Assembly: GCF_003048575.1 (NCBI RefSeq)
Contig: NZ_PIRZ01000001.1
Span: forward strand, 124,001-188,000
DNA from: Campylobacter concisus
Lineage (GTDB): Bacteria > Campylobacterota > Campylobacteria > Campylobacterales > Campylobacteraceae
DNA length: 64,000 bases
Reading direction: 5' to 3'
This document shows, in pieces, positions 9,005-17,482 of the stretch (position 1 is its first letter; each line of letters opens with the position of its first letter). The notes under the pieces were generated by a model. It was not told where the DNA came from, did not search any database, and saw only the letters and a list, made by a program, of their open reading frames with translations. The position numbers were made by a program, and so were the translations under genes.

Positions 9005-9488
9005 AATTTTATTTTTATGTCTAGTCTCAGCCCTAGTTATGGGCTGCGTCAAGCAGTACGAAAAGCATCATATCACGCTAAATGACTCAAGCGGCATTGA
9101 TACGCAGTTTTTTCCAACGGAAAAGAGGCTAAAGATAGGCGATAAGCCATATATGCTATTTTTCTTTGGTACGGACTGCGGAGTGTGCAAGGCCGCTATA
9201 CCTGATCTAAATACACTTGAAAAAGAGTATGGTAAAGAGGTTCAATTCATTGGTGTTTTAGGACCTAGTAAAGGCTTTGATAAAGATATTGAGCTTTTAA
9301 AAGAGCACAACATTACCTTTAAAACTACGAGCGATAAGGTTTCAGTTGATTACTTTAGCAAGGCAGTTGGTGGCGTCATGGGCGTGCCAGTTATCTATTT
9401 TTTTGATAAAGATGGTAAGATGCGATCAAAATTTATCGGTCTTACACCAAAAAGTGTACTTGAAAGTGCTATAAGATCGCTCTTGTAG
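8994..9488 (+). CDS. Thioredoxin-fold (TlpA-like) lipoprotein
   Basis: 164 aa from the ATG at 8994, chosen over an in-frame TTG at 8973. AAAGG lies 7 nt upstream and the signal peptide then starts cleanly with MRYK and ends in the lipobox VMGC. The domain is a TlpA/ResA-type thioredoxin with the active site CGVC near residue 61 and a cis-Pro in GVPVIYFF. The protein would sit as a lipoprotein facing the periplasm. It overlaps the ATPase gene by 11 bp. C. jejuni has two thioredoxin genes here (Cj1664, Cj1665); only one is seen in this window. Role inferred: reducing thiols or metal in the iron-uptake machinery. Confidence 0.88.
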   Translation: MRYKILFLCLVSALVMGCVKQYEKHHITLNDSSGIDTQFFPTEKRLKIGDKPYMLFFFGTDCGVCKAAIPDLNTLEKEYGKEVQFIGVLGPSKGFDKDIELLKEHNITFKTTSDKVSVDYFSKAVGGVMGVPVIYFFDKDGKMRSKFIGLTPKSVLESAIRSLL

Positions 9489-9496
9489 GAGTGAAT

Positions 9497-10075
9497 ATGA
9501 AAAATTTCTTTTTATTTGTCTTAGTGGTATTTTTTGTTGGATGTGCTAGTAGCACTCCAAACATCTCGGTCAAAACGAGCGACCCGATCTTTTTTACGCT
9601 TAATGAAGCAAACAAAAGCGTCTATGTAAATTTTAAAAATAGTGCGACCGGGCAAGATGTAAATGCTGAAATTTTAAGCGAATTTGCAAAGGCTGGCTTT
9701 AGAAACGAGCCAAATATCAAAAATGCCGACTTCATCATCCTTGGCGATGTGCAAAGCTTTTCTAGGATAATAAAAAGAGATCCTAGATTTTCAATGGGCA
9801 TGGGATATGACTTTGGTAGACCAAGCTTTGGTTTTGGCTACTCGATGTTTTTCCCATTTGGCTATTACGATGATGATGACTTTAGCACGAATAGCTATAC
9901 TTATCATATGCAAGTAAGCGTGCTAGTGCGTCCAAAAAATGGTGGCGAAAAGGCGACAAATATCTCACTTATGCAAGCTGGCAATGTCTATTCGCCAAGC
10001 TACATCTGGCCGTTTTTTAAAGAACGTCTAGCAAAACAGATCGTTAGCTTTTTTTATAATGTCTCGCAAAAATAG
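9497..10075 (+). CDS. TraT-like outer-membrane lipoprotein
   Basis: 192 aa from the ATG at 9497. AGGAG at 9487-9491 fits this start better than the GTG at 9491, which overlaps the RBS. The signal peptide ends in VVFFVGC, a good lipobox. The mature part recalls TraT, the complement-resistance lipoprotein of plasmids: an early V-Y-V-N-F-K-N-S strand, a helix like AEILSEFAKAGF, an ADFIILGDVQ strand and the end LAKQIVSFF. It lacks the hydrophobic glycine-rich loop of TraT and has an aromatic Gly-Phe-Tyr segment instead. It starts 8 bp after the thioredoxin gene, so it is probably the last gene of the iron operon. The TraT relation is an eye comparison, and no function is proven. Confidence 0.55.
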   Translation: MKNFFLFVLVVFFVGCASSTPNISVKTSDPIFFTLNEANKSVYVNFKNSATGQDVNAEILSEFAKAGFRNEPNIKNADFIILGDVQSFSRIIKRDPRFSMGMGYDFGRPSFGFGYSMFFPFGYYDDDDFSTNSYTYHMQVSVLVRPKNGGEKATNISLMQAGNVYSPSYIWPFFKERLAKQIVSFFYNVSQK

Positions 10076-10104
10076 GAGAAATTAGTAAATTTAAAAGGAT
10101 TTAA

Positions 10105-11354
10105 ATGCTAGTTGATGGAAGCTATGAAATTTCATCTTGTGATGATATTGAACTTGGTATAAAAAGAAGCTCTCCTCTCTCCTTTTATTCCTGTTATGAC
10201 GATGCCAAGGATGCAAAAGCCATTTTGGTGATTATCCCTGGGCTTGGAGAAGACTCTGACCTTGGATATAGAGCCAATCTTATTCGGTCTATGGCAGAGA
10301 CTTATGAGATGTTGCATGCATTAGTGTGGATTATCACTGCATAGGCAACCGCCCACAGCTTGGAGCGAAATTTGGACTTGATGATATAGATCGCGAAATC
10401 TTAACAAGAGAACTATCAAGCATAGGTATAAATTTACCAATTGATCTAAAAAGTATCGACTGCCACGAGAAGGTTGATTTGCTACTTAAATTTCTCAGCA
10501 AAGAGATTACTATTCGAAAAGAGAGAGGTATTTTGCCGGCTGATTTTAGACTAAATGCTAGCATTACGATGGTGCCAACAAAAAATGAATATCAAAATTT
10601 TGGCGTTATGCAAGCAATGGATGTGCTAAATGCTGTGCTTTATACAAAAAAATATATAAATAATGCCAAATTTGAACATCTGCCAGTGATAATGGTAGGC
10701 AGCTCACATGGTGGATATCTGGCACATATGTGTGCTAAGATCGCTCCATGGCTAGTTGATGCCGTGATAGATAATAGCTCTTATGCCATATTTTTATGGC
10801 GTCTTATCGGCTTTGGTAAAGAGATAAATTTTACTAACTATTTTTGTTTTGGCACTGACACTTTGTATCAAAATTTATATATTTATTTTTTTAATAAGAC
10901 CTACTGGACACTTAATGAAAAATCACCATACTATTTTATTGACGCAAGAGAAGAGATAAGAAATATCCTAAATTTATATCATTTAAATGTTCAAAGCGGC
11001 TATAAAAAGCCAATTTACGTGAGCTATCACTGTATTTTCGATAAAGAAATAGCTCCAGCAAAGGATAAAATCGAGCTTTACGAGGCTCTTAAGAAGCTTA
11101 AATTTAACGCAACACTACATATGATAAAAGATGAGAGTGAGGTTGATGGCAAATTTATAAAGTCTCTAACGCATGGAATGGGGATGTCTTATAAACTACT
11201 TTTACAAAAAGAGCTTCCCAGTATGATGGAGAAAATTTTATCTCAAAAAAACAAGAAGAGCAGCAAGAGTATTGAGTATAAATGCGGCGATACGATCTAT
11301 AAATTTAGTGAAGTCTTAGATCAAATAAATCTTGAAATTTTAGATATTGCTTAG
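10105..11354 (+). pseudogene. DUF2920 family protein, interrupted by a frameshift
   Basis: The reading frame from 10105 (RBS AAAAGGA) gives the start of a DUF2920 protein, including IIPGLGEDSD, and stops at 10344. The rest (VDYHCIGNRP ... to 11354) continues in another frame from about 10326. The two parts join smoothly (ALV-VDYHC) if one base is added near 10323-10328, giving about 416 aa, the usual family length. DUF2920 proteins are alpha/beta-hydrolase-like and occur in the glycosylation loci of Campylobacter; the hydrolase-type GSSHGG motif near 10700 is intact. No homopolymer or long repeat lies at the break, so phase variation is unlikely. It is a pseudogene, a natural frameshift, or a sequencing error. 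Confidence 0.7.
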
Positions 11355-11359
11355 TATTT

Positions 11360-11386
11360 AACTAGGCCCATAAAGACCTAGTTTTT
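11360..11386. terminator. Bidirectional terminator between convergent genes
   Basis: Stem AACTAGG (11360-11366) / CCTAGTT (11377-11383) with a 10-nt loop. It has a T-run on the plus side (11382-11386) and A-rich DNA before the stem. It lies between the DUF2920 gene (+) and the TPR gene (-), so it can serve both. Confidence 0.75.
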
Positions 11387-11387
11387 A

Positions 11388-13760
11388 TCAGTCATTATCT
11401 ATCTCAAAGTCGTAAAATTCGCTTTCATACTCAACATTTCCTATTTTGCTGTATTGTATAAGAGCTGCTTTTATATTATCTATCTGCTGATACATTAGGC
11501 CAAGAGCTATTCTATTTTCGATAGCACTAGCATCATTTAGTTTTGTTAGCTCTAAAAGCGCGATTGCGTTTGATACTTTTCCAGCTCCTGTCGCAGCCAC
11601 AGATGCTAAAAATAATGTGCTAGCGTCATTTACTTTAAACTCATCGATTGCTTGATTATAAAGTTTATAGCTTTCTTCAAAATCGTTTGTAAAGATATCG
11701 ACATAGGCTAGAGTTTGGATTAAATTTATATTCTTTGGAGCATTTTTTAGCTCGGCTCTTAACTTATCACGCTCTCTTGTAAGTAGGCCCGAAATTTGAA
11801 GTAGCTTGATGTATTGCTTTTTGATGATGTCAGCACCGTGATAGAAAGCGTTTGAATCAAGCTGCTTACCATTAAAGTGAATTTGTATCGCTTTTGCATA
11901 CTCTTTGACATTTTGCTCTTTGTTTTTCGAGATAAAATTTAAGATATTTGCAATAATATCATTTGGCAAAATTTTTAGTAGTTCATCAGCTTTCTTTGCC
12001 ATTAGCTCGTCATTGTTTGTTACTTTTGCGATGATGATATCAAAGGCTAAATTTAGCATTGTCTGCTCTTTTGGCTCTTCAAGCCATCTTATCATCGCAC
12101 TTTGGTTGCCGCTAATCAGGCTTAGAAGCGAGGCATATAAATTTACAGGCTTTAAACTCTTGTCATTTTCTAAATTTTCGCCGATCTCTTCAATGAGTTT
12201 TGGGTTTAAATTTCTATTTATATCTAGACAAATCGCCCCAAAAATACCTGCAAGATGGTTATTTACATCTTGGTGATAGCTTGCTATGAAGTGCTTTGCT
12301 GCAAGGCTAAAATTTCCAAGCTGAGCGTAGCTTAGAGCAAGGTTGTATTGTAAGATAGAGTGATTTGGATAAGTACTAGCTAGCTCTTCAAACTCTTTAT
12401 TTGCTTCTTTTAAGCGGTAGCTTAGTGCTTTTGCAATAGCTTCACTAAGTTTTGCATTTACTTTTGAAGCAGCTGCACTTTGGCTAAGATAGTCATTTGC
12501 TGCTGAAGTGTCGTCTAAAAAGACGTTAACGCCGCCTTTTCTTATCTGCTCGATACTCTGTTTTGCGTCAAAGACCTTGTAAGGTGCGAAGTAAAAAAGC
12601 GTCTCATAGCGTCTTGTTCTATCAAAAAACATATCATCACTAAAGTGTGCCTGAGCTAGGCTGACATCAAAAAGATCAGGCTTTAGTATCGTTTTTATCT
12701 TGTAAATTTTACTTGGCAAAGAAGTATTGTAGTCGTAAACATCTTTGATAAATGCAGCCGCGTCGCCGTAGTCAGAAGTTTTTAGATCAATTAGCGCCTC
12801 AGTCATCTTGATAAGATCGATATTTGGCGTATTTTTGGAAGCTTTTGTTAAATAATCCCTTGCCTTGTCGTATTTGCCAAGTCTTGCATAGAGCTGTGCT
12901 AGCGTGAAGTCGGCCTTAAACGCCTTTTGGCTCTCAAGCTTAGCTATTGCTCTTTCATCATCTCCAAGGAGTGATAAAATTTTTGCACTTAAATAGGCAT
13001 ACTCATTTTTATAATCTGCAGTATTTGGATGAGAAAGTGCTTGAAGCGCCTCGTAATAGTTGCCTTTATAGTAGTTTATAAGCGCGTAGTAATAGCTATA
13101 AAGTGGCGAGTTGTTTTCATACTGCAAAAATGAATCAGCAAGTCCTATATAGTATTTAAAATTTTTGGTGTTATTTAGCTCAAGCGAGCAAACGGCAGCA
13201 TTTATCGCACTAACCGCTGTGTTTTCTCTATCGGTTATAGCTTTGTTAAAAGATACGATCGCCTCATCACATCTTTCTTGTTTCATCTGCGAAACACCGA
13301 GGTTGTAGTTTGAGAGAGACTGGTTATAAACAGCTATGTTTTCATAAATTTTTAACGCTTCAAATTTATTTCCACGCTCGTAGAGCTGATTGGCTTTATT
13401 TATCATTTCATCGATCTTTGAAGCGCCGAAATTTTGCGTTTGGTAGTTGTTTTCTATATTTTTTACGATACTTGCAGCATCTATGTTCTCTTTTTTGTCT
13501 TTCTTTAGCAAGATAACTAGCAAAACCACTATCAAGATAATAAGCACTAGAGCGACCACGCCTGCTATTATAAAGAGCTTTTTATTGCTTTTTTTTACAG
13601 GGATTGGCTCTGGGATGCTTTCATCTTGTAGTATACCCTCATTTGCGATACTCTCAAGCGAGACGATCTCTTCAGGCGCTTCGGTTTTTGCCTCTTCAGG
13701 CGCTTCTTGCTCTGCTTGCTCGCCAGGTGGTTTTAAAACTACAACCTCTTCTTCAGCCAC
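11388..13760 (-). CDS. Membrane-anchored TPR protein (Cj0390-like)
   Basis: 790 aa. An acidic, Pro/Glu-rich N-terminus (about 1-58) is followed by one strong helix (about 62-86, then KKDKK) and a long C-terminal region of helical repeats. Several tetratricopeptide units are recognisable, such as GNKFEALKIYENIAVYNQ, YNLGVSQMKQERCDEAIVSF and YNLALSYAQLGNFSLAAKHF. The start is GTG, overlapping the serS stop by 1 bp, with AAAAGG upstream. The serS-TPR order matches C. jejuni Cj0389-Cj0390. It probably scaffolds a complex at the inner membrane with the repeats in the periplasm; the partner is unknown. Confidence 0.85.
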   Translation of the reverse strand: MAEEEVVVLKPPGEQAEQEAPEEAKTEAPEEIVSLESIANEGILQDESIPEPIPVKKSNKKLFIIAGVVALVLIILIVVLLVILLKKDKKENIDAASIVKNIENNYQTQNFGASKIDEMINKANQLYERGNKFEALKIYENIAVYNQSLSNYNLGVSQMKQERCDEAIVSFNKAITDRENTAVSAINAAVCSLELNNTKNFKYYIGLADSFLQYENNSPLYSYYYALINYYKGNYYEALQALSHPNTADYKNEYAYLSAKILSLLGDDERAIAKLESQKAFKADFTLAQLYARLGKYDKARDYLTKASKNTPNIDLIKMTEALIDLKTSDYGDAAAFIKDVYDYNTSLPSKIYKIKTILKPDLFDVSLAQAHFSDDMFFDRTRRYETLFYFAPYKVFDAKQSIEQIRKGGVNVFLDDTSAANDYLSQSAAASKVNAKLSEAIAKALSYRLKEANKEFEELASTYPNHSILQYNLALSYAQLGNFSLAAKHFIASYHQDVNNHLAGIFGAICLDINRNLNPKLIEEIGENLENDKSLKPVNLYASLLSLISGNQSAMIRWLEEPKEQTMLNLAFDIIIAKVTNNDELMAKKADELLKILPNDIIANILNFISKNKEQNVKEYAKAIQIHFNGKQLDSNAFYHGADIIKKQYIKLLQISGLLTRERDKLRAELKNAPKNINLIQTLAYVDIFTNDFEESYKLYNQAIDEFKVNDASTLFLASVAATGAGKVSNAIALLELTKLNDASAIENRIALGLMYQQIDNIKAALIQYSKIGNVEYESEFYDFEIDND

Positions 13761-15004
13761 TACATATACCTTTTAAGAACTTCTGGAATTTCAATAGTGC
13801 CATCTGCTTTTTGGTAGTTTTCCATGATGGCAATAAGGGTCCTGCCCACAGCTAGACTTGAGCCATTTAGTGTATTTACAAGCATATTTTTCTTGCCATC
13901 TTTAAAGCGAATTTTTGCACGCCTTGCTTGAAAATCACGAGTGTTGGAAATAGAGCTAATCTCTCTATATTTACCTTGACCAGGTAGCCAAACCTCAAGG
14001 TCTATCGTCTTTGCCGCGCTAAAGCCAAGATCGCCACTGCAAAGAAGCATATGGCGGTGAGGAAGTCCAAGGCTAGTTAGTAGATCGCTTGCGCACGATA
14101 CCATCTCATTTAGCACGTCTTCGCTTTGATCAGGTCTTGTGATACTTACTAGCTCGACCTTTTCAAACTGGTGCTGGCGGATCATACCTCTTGTGTCACG
14201 TCCTGCTGAGCCTGCCTCTTGGCGGAAGCATGCTGAGTAGCAAGTCATCTTTATAGGAAGCTGCTCAGCTTCAATGATCGTGTCATTGTATAAATTTGTC
14301 ACAGGTACTTCGCTAGTTGGGATGAGGTAGAGGTCTTCGTCGCGTACTTTGTAAAGGTCCTCTTCAAATTTAGGCAGCTGGCCAGTACCAAAAAGTGTAT
14401 TTGAGCTTACTAGATAAGGGATATTTACAAGCTCGAAGCCACGCGCGCTGTTAAAGTCGATCATGTAATTAACAAGTGCTCTACTTAGCCTTGCTCCCAT
14501 GCCACGAAGCACGGTAAAGCGAGATCCTGAGAGCTTTGCGCCCCTTTCAAAGTCAAGCCAACCAAGGCTCTCACCTAGTTCCCAGTGCTCTTTTGGCGTA
14601 AAGCTAAATTTAGTTGGCTCAAGCACCGTTTTGATGCAGACATTATCGTCTTCGTCCTTACCAAATGGCACGTCATCATCGGTGATATTTGGCACATTAA
14701 ATGAAATTTGCTCAAGCTTTTCTTCATATTGTTTAACGATCTCATCAGCATCAGCAAGGGCAGCTTTGTTTAAATTTAGCTCATTTTTAAGCTCGCTTAC
14801 ATCTTCGCCAGCTCTTGCCTTTATGCCAAGCTCTTTGCTCTTTGCGTTTTGGATCGCTTGGAAATTTTCAAGTGCTTTACGTTTTTGTTTTAGCTCGTTA
14901 AAAGTTTGTAAAAGCTCGTCAAGTAGCCCAGCTTTTACATTTTTTCCCTCAAGTTTTTTTACAAATTCATCGTAATTTGTCTCGAGTAGTTTTAAATTTA
15001 TCAT
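13760..15004 (-). CDS. serS: Seryl-tRNA synthetase
   Basis: 414 aa. Charges tRNA-Ser (and tRNA-Sec) with serine in the cytoplasm. It has the N-terminal coiled-coil arm (about 25-100, rich in Lys/Glu) that reaches the long variable arm of tRNA-Ser. The class II core carries motif 2 ([11 protein letters not shown] ... [12 protein letters not shown]) and motif 3 ([18 protein letters not shown]). Length and motifs are normal. RBS AAGGATATAGG precedes the ATG. Gene order with trpS and the TPR gene follows C. jejuni, except for the small membrane gene in between. Confidence 0.97.
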   Translation of the reverse strand: MINLKLLETNYDEFVKKLEGKNVKAGLLDELLQTFNELKQKRKALENFQAIQNAKSKELGIKARAGEDVSELKNELNLNKAALADADEIVKQYEEKLEQISFNVPNITDDDVPFGKDEDDNVCIKTVLEPTKFSFTPKEHWELGESLGWLDFERGAKLSGSRFTVLRGMGARLSRALVNYMIDFNSARGFELVNIPYLVSSNTLFGTGQLPKFEEDLYKVRDEDLYLIPTSEVPVTNLYNDTIIEAEQLPIKMTCYSACFRQEAGSAGRDTRGMIRQHQFEKVELVSITRPDQSEDVLNEMVSCASDLLTSLGLPHRHMLLCSGDLGFSAAKTIDLEVWLPGQGKYREISSISNTRDFQARRAKIRFKDGKKNMLVNTLNGSSLAVGRTLIAIMENYQKADGTIEIPEVLKRYM

Positions 15005-15013
15005 CCTATATCC

Positions 15014-15454
15014 TTAAACCATAAACATAACTTTTGCAAAAAGTACGATAAAAACTGCCGCTGTTAGCGCAAATGGGTGAATGTTGCCAAGCGGGCTAGG
15101 GCGTTTAAATATAAATTTGCAGCTCAAATTTGTTATAACCGCAGCTACGATTAGCATCGCTAAGAAAAATTTGATCATAAAAATGATTTGTAAATTTGTC
15201 TCAAAGTAGCCTCCAGCTTTTGATCCGACCCAGCTACTCATCATCATGCCTCCAGTTAATACTAAAAGTAAGATGCAAAGTGGCATTATCTTAATAGCAA
15301 CTGAACCGATAGCTTGTTTTGCCTTTTGAGCAAGCTCAGGTGGCATTTTTTTACAAGCTGCCTTAAAAATGATTACATCAAAAAAGAGGTAACCAACAAA
15401 AATGATTGCACAAAAAAGATGAATTATTTGTGCGTATGGATATAAATTTTGCAT
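15014..15454 (-). CDS. Four-helix membrane protein, CopD/HemJ-like
   Basis: 146 aa, four predicted helices (about 8-30, 50-70, 88-110 and 125-145). The first helix, IIHLFCAIIFVGYLFFDV, has the His followed by an I/W-V/G-G pattern seen in CopD-type copper-resistance and HemJ-type membrane proteins. RBS AAAGGAA lies 4 nt before the ATG. It sits 12 bp after trpS and 9 bp before serS on the same strand, so it is cotranscribed. C. jejuni, as I recall, lacks a gene here. The family call is tentative, and no metal ligands beyond the first-helix His are certain. Confidence 0.5.
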   Translation of the reverse strand: MQNLYPYAQIIHLFCAIIFVGYLFFDVIIFKAACKKMPPELAQKAKQAIGSVAIKIMPLCILLLVLTGGMMMSSWVGSKAGGYFETNLQIIFMIKFFLAMLIVAAVITNLSCKFIFKRPSPLGNIHPFALTAAVFIVLFAKVMFMV

Positions 15455-15466
15455 ATTTTTCCTTTA

Positions 15467-16429
15467 TTAATAAATTCCGACTGCTTCACGAACTTTTTTT
15501 ATTGTTGTTTGAGCAACATTACTTGCCTTTTTGGCTCCTATTTCTAAAATTTCAGACACTTCGCCAGGATTATTTTGATAATGCTCAAATTTCTCTCTCG
15601 CATCTTTAAAATAGTCCCAAATAAGCTCATTTAGATAAGCTTTAAAGTGCCCATGACCCTCGCCACCACGCTCATATCTAGCTTGAAGCTCTTTTTGCCC
15701 ACTCTCGTCTAAGAAAAGTTTGGCGATATTATAGACGTTGCAGTTTTGCCACTGTTTTGGCTCTTCAAGCGGTGTGCCGTCTGTCACGATGCTAGAAATT
15801 TGCTTTTTAAGCGTTTTAGCATCGGCAAAAATGTCGATTGTATTGCCATAGCTTTTGCTCATCTTTTCGCCGTTTGTACCAGGCACGGTGGCGACATTTT
15901 CATCAATCTTCGCCTCAGGCAATGTAAAAATTTCTCCATGTTCGTTGTTAAATTTAATAGCTATATCACGTGCGATCTCTACGTGCTGGATCTGATCTTT
16001 GCCTACAGGTACAACCTGCGCATTATAAAGCAAAATGTCAGCTGCCATCAAAACTGGATAGCTAAAGAGTCCGTGGTGCGAGCTAAGGCCTTTTGCGACT
16101 TTGTCTTTGTAACTATGTGCGCGCTCAAGAAGCCCCATAGGCGTGTGCTGGCTTAGCACCCAGTAAAGCTCAAGCACGTCTTTAACGTCACTTTGCACCC
16201 AAAATATACTTTTATTTGGATCAATTCCAAGTGCCAAAAACGCACACGCAGCCTCAAAAGTGTTTTGCTTTAGGGCTTTGGCCTCGCTAAGGCTCGTCAT
16301 CGCATGGTAGTTTGCTATAAACATAAACATCTCATTTTGCTCTTGCATATCAACCATCTGCTTTATCGAGGCAAAGTAGTTGCCAAGGTGTAGTTTGCCG
16401 GAGGGTTGGAGGCCGGTTAATACTCTCAT
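15467..16429 (-). CDS. trpS: Tryptophanyl-tRNA synthetase
   Basis: 320 aa, the normal size for bacterial TrpRS. The class I motifs are intact: the HIGH equivalent in GLQPSGKLHLGNY at the N-terminus, and EKMSKSYGN (KMSKS) near residue 190. RBS AAGGATAAG precedes the ATG. It lies downstream of a 530-bp non-coding stretch that separates it from aroK, and heads the trpS-membrane protein-serS-TPR run. Confidence 0.97.
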   Translation of the reverse strand: MRVLTGLQPSGKLHLGNYFASIKQMVDMQEQNEMFMFIANYHAMTSLSEAKALKQNTFEAACAFLALGIDPNKSIFWVQSDVKDVLELYWVLSQHTPMGLLERAHSYKDKVAKGLSSHHGLFSYPVLMAADILLYNAQVVPVGKDQIQHVEIARDIAIKFNNEHGEIFTLPEAKIDENVATVPGTNGEKMSKSYGNTIDIFADAKTLKKQISSIVTDGTPLEEPKQWQNCNVYNIAKLFLDESGQKELQARYERGGEGHGHFKAYLNELIWDYFKDAREKFEHYQNNPGEVSEILEIGAKKASNVAQTTIKKVREAVGIY

Positions 16430-16440
16430 CTTATCCTTTC

Positions 16441-16575
16441 AAATTTTGGCTTTTTCTCGTGAGCGCTTTTGATAGAGATTTGAAATTTTAAGCTTTCGGC
16501 AGACTATGTGTCTAGCCTCGGCTTAAAATTTCTACACAACTATCAAAATCATCTCACGATACTTCGCTAAAAATA
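16441..16575. repeat. Long nested inverted repeat (ERIC-like size) between aroK and trpS
   Basis: Five stem segments are nested around one loop. AAATTTTGGC (16441-16450) pairs imperfectly with GCTAAAAAT (16566-16574). TCGTGAG (16457-16463) pairs with CTCACGA (16553-16559). TTTTGATAG (16467-16475) pairs with CTATCAAAA (16540-16548). AAATTTTAAG (16483-16492) pairs with CTTAAAATTT (16522-16531). GGCAGAC (16498-16504) pairs with GTCTAGCC (16510-16517) with one bulged A and the loop TATGT. About 40 bp can pair in total, so a stable RNA or DNA hairpin of about 135 nt is expected. Confidence 0.8.
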
Positions 16576-16579
16576 CTTT

Positions 16580-16960
16580 TTAAATTTTAACGTTACATTA
16601 GAGTTTTTGTATCTAATCTAATCTTAAAATTTAACTGGCAGATTATGCGTCTAGCCTTTGCTTAAAAACAAAATTTTGCCTCGCCTAAACAAAAAATCTT
16701 TGCCAAAACGTTTAAATTTTAACATCACGTTAGACTTTTTAGTCCAGCTTAATCTTAAAATTTTTTATCACACAACTCTCGTCGTTTTAGCATTGCGAAT
16801 AAAGTGAAGCAAAAAATTATCTTACGATACTTCGCCAAAATTTCTAACTACAAAACGTTAAATTTAGCTCAAACATTTCAAATTTTAACACCACGCCAGA
16901 TGGCCATCTAGCCTGATCTTGAAATTTATCATTGCAAGCAGCACTCATGCCACTTTACAA
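16580..16960. repeat. Degenerate tandem copies of the palindromic core
   Basis: Four further cores follow the full element. They are at 16582-16634 (ATTAGA/TCTAAT), 16632-16666 (GGCAGA/TCTAGCC), 16712-16764 (AGAC/AGTCC) and 16879-16927 (CCAGATGGCCATCTAGCC). Most keep AAATTTTAA on the left and CTTAAAATTT on the right. A second copy of the outer right arm (CTTACGATACTTCGCCAAAA) lies at 16821-16840, against CTCACGATACTTCGCTAAAA at 16553-16572. No open reading frame of interest is present. The stretch fills the gap between aroK and trpS, which are both on the minus strand. Confidence 0.7.
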
Positions 16961-17482
16961 CTAAATTTTTAAAAGCATCCTTATCTCCTTTACGATTTGC
17001 TTTGGAGTTTTACCCTCGACTTCGACGATGTAATCAGCCTTTTTCTCATAAAGCTCCTCTCGCTCCAGATGTAACGCCTCAGCTTTTTTTAGATCGCTTA
17101 AAAGCGGGCGTTTGGCGAGCTTTTTCTCGCTATTTTTACTATTTTTTAGTCTTTGTATGATCGCTTCAAAACTTGCTTTTAGGTAGATCACGGTGCCAAT
17201 TTTCTTTAAATTTTTAACCCTCGCAAAGCCTCCACCTGTTGAGATAATCGCATTTTTAACATTTGTGGCTAGAAATTTAGCCAGATCCTTTTCAAGCTGC
17301 CTAAAATGCTCCTCTCCGTACTCTTCAAAGATAGCTTTTATCTTCATATTCTGTGAGCTTTCCAGTAAGTCGTCGCAGTCAAGATTCATCGTCTTTAGCG
17401 CCTTGCTTAGCGCCCTTGCAGTCGTCCCCTTGCCAACGCCCATAAATCCTATCAAAACGATATTATTGTTCTTTGTTTTCAT
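16961..17482 (-). CDS. aroK: Shikimate kinase
   Basis: 173 aa from the ATG at 17482, favoured by GGAG 6 nt upstream; a GTG at 17494 is the alternative. It phosphorylates shikimate at O3 in aromatic amino-acid synthesis. Visible are the P-loop [11 protein letters not shown], the DCDDL Asp motif for shikimate binding, FRQLE (Arg), TGGG, and the lid KRPLL. The P-loop has Gly where most shikimate kinases have Ser or Thr after the Lys, the Mg2+ ligand; the next residue is Thr. It overlaps der by 20 bp, as expected for the der-aroK pair of C. jejuni (Cj0386-Cj0387). Confidence 0.93.
   Translation of the reverse strand: MKTKNNNIVLIGFMGVGKGTTARALSKALKTMNLDCDDLLESSQNMKIKAIFEEYGEEHFRQLEKDLAKFLATNVKNAIISTGGGFARVKNLKKIGTVIYLKASFEAIIQRLKNSKNSEKKLAKRPLLSDLKKAEALHLEREELYEKKADYIVEVEGKTPKQIVKEIRMLLKI

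Noticed and set aside
16441-16960. A CRISPR array in the repetitive gap
   Set aside because: The repeats are palindromic, degenerate and unevenly spaced, without constant-length unique spacers or cas genes.
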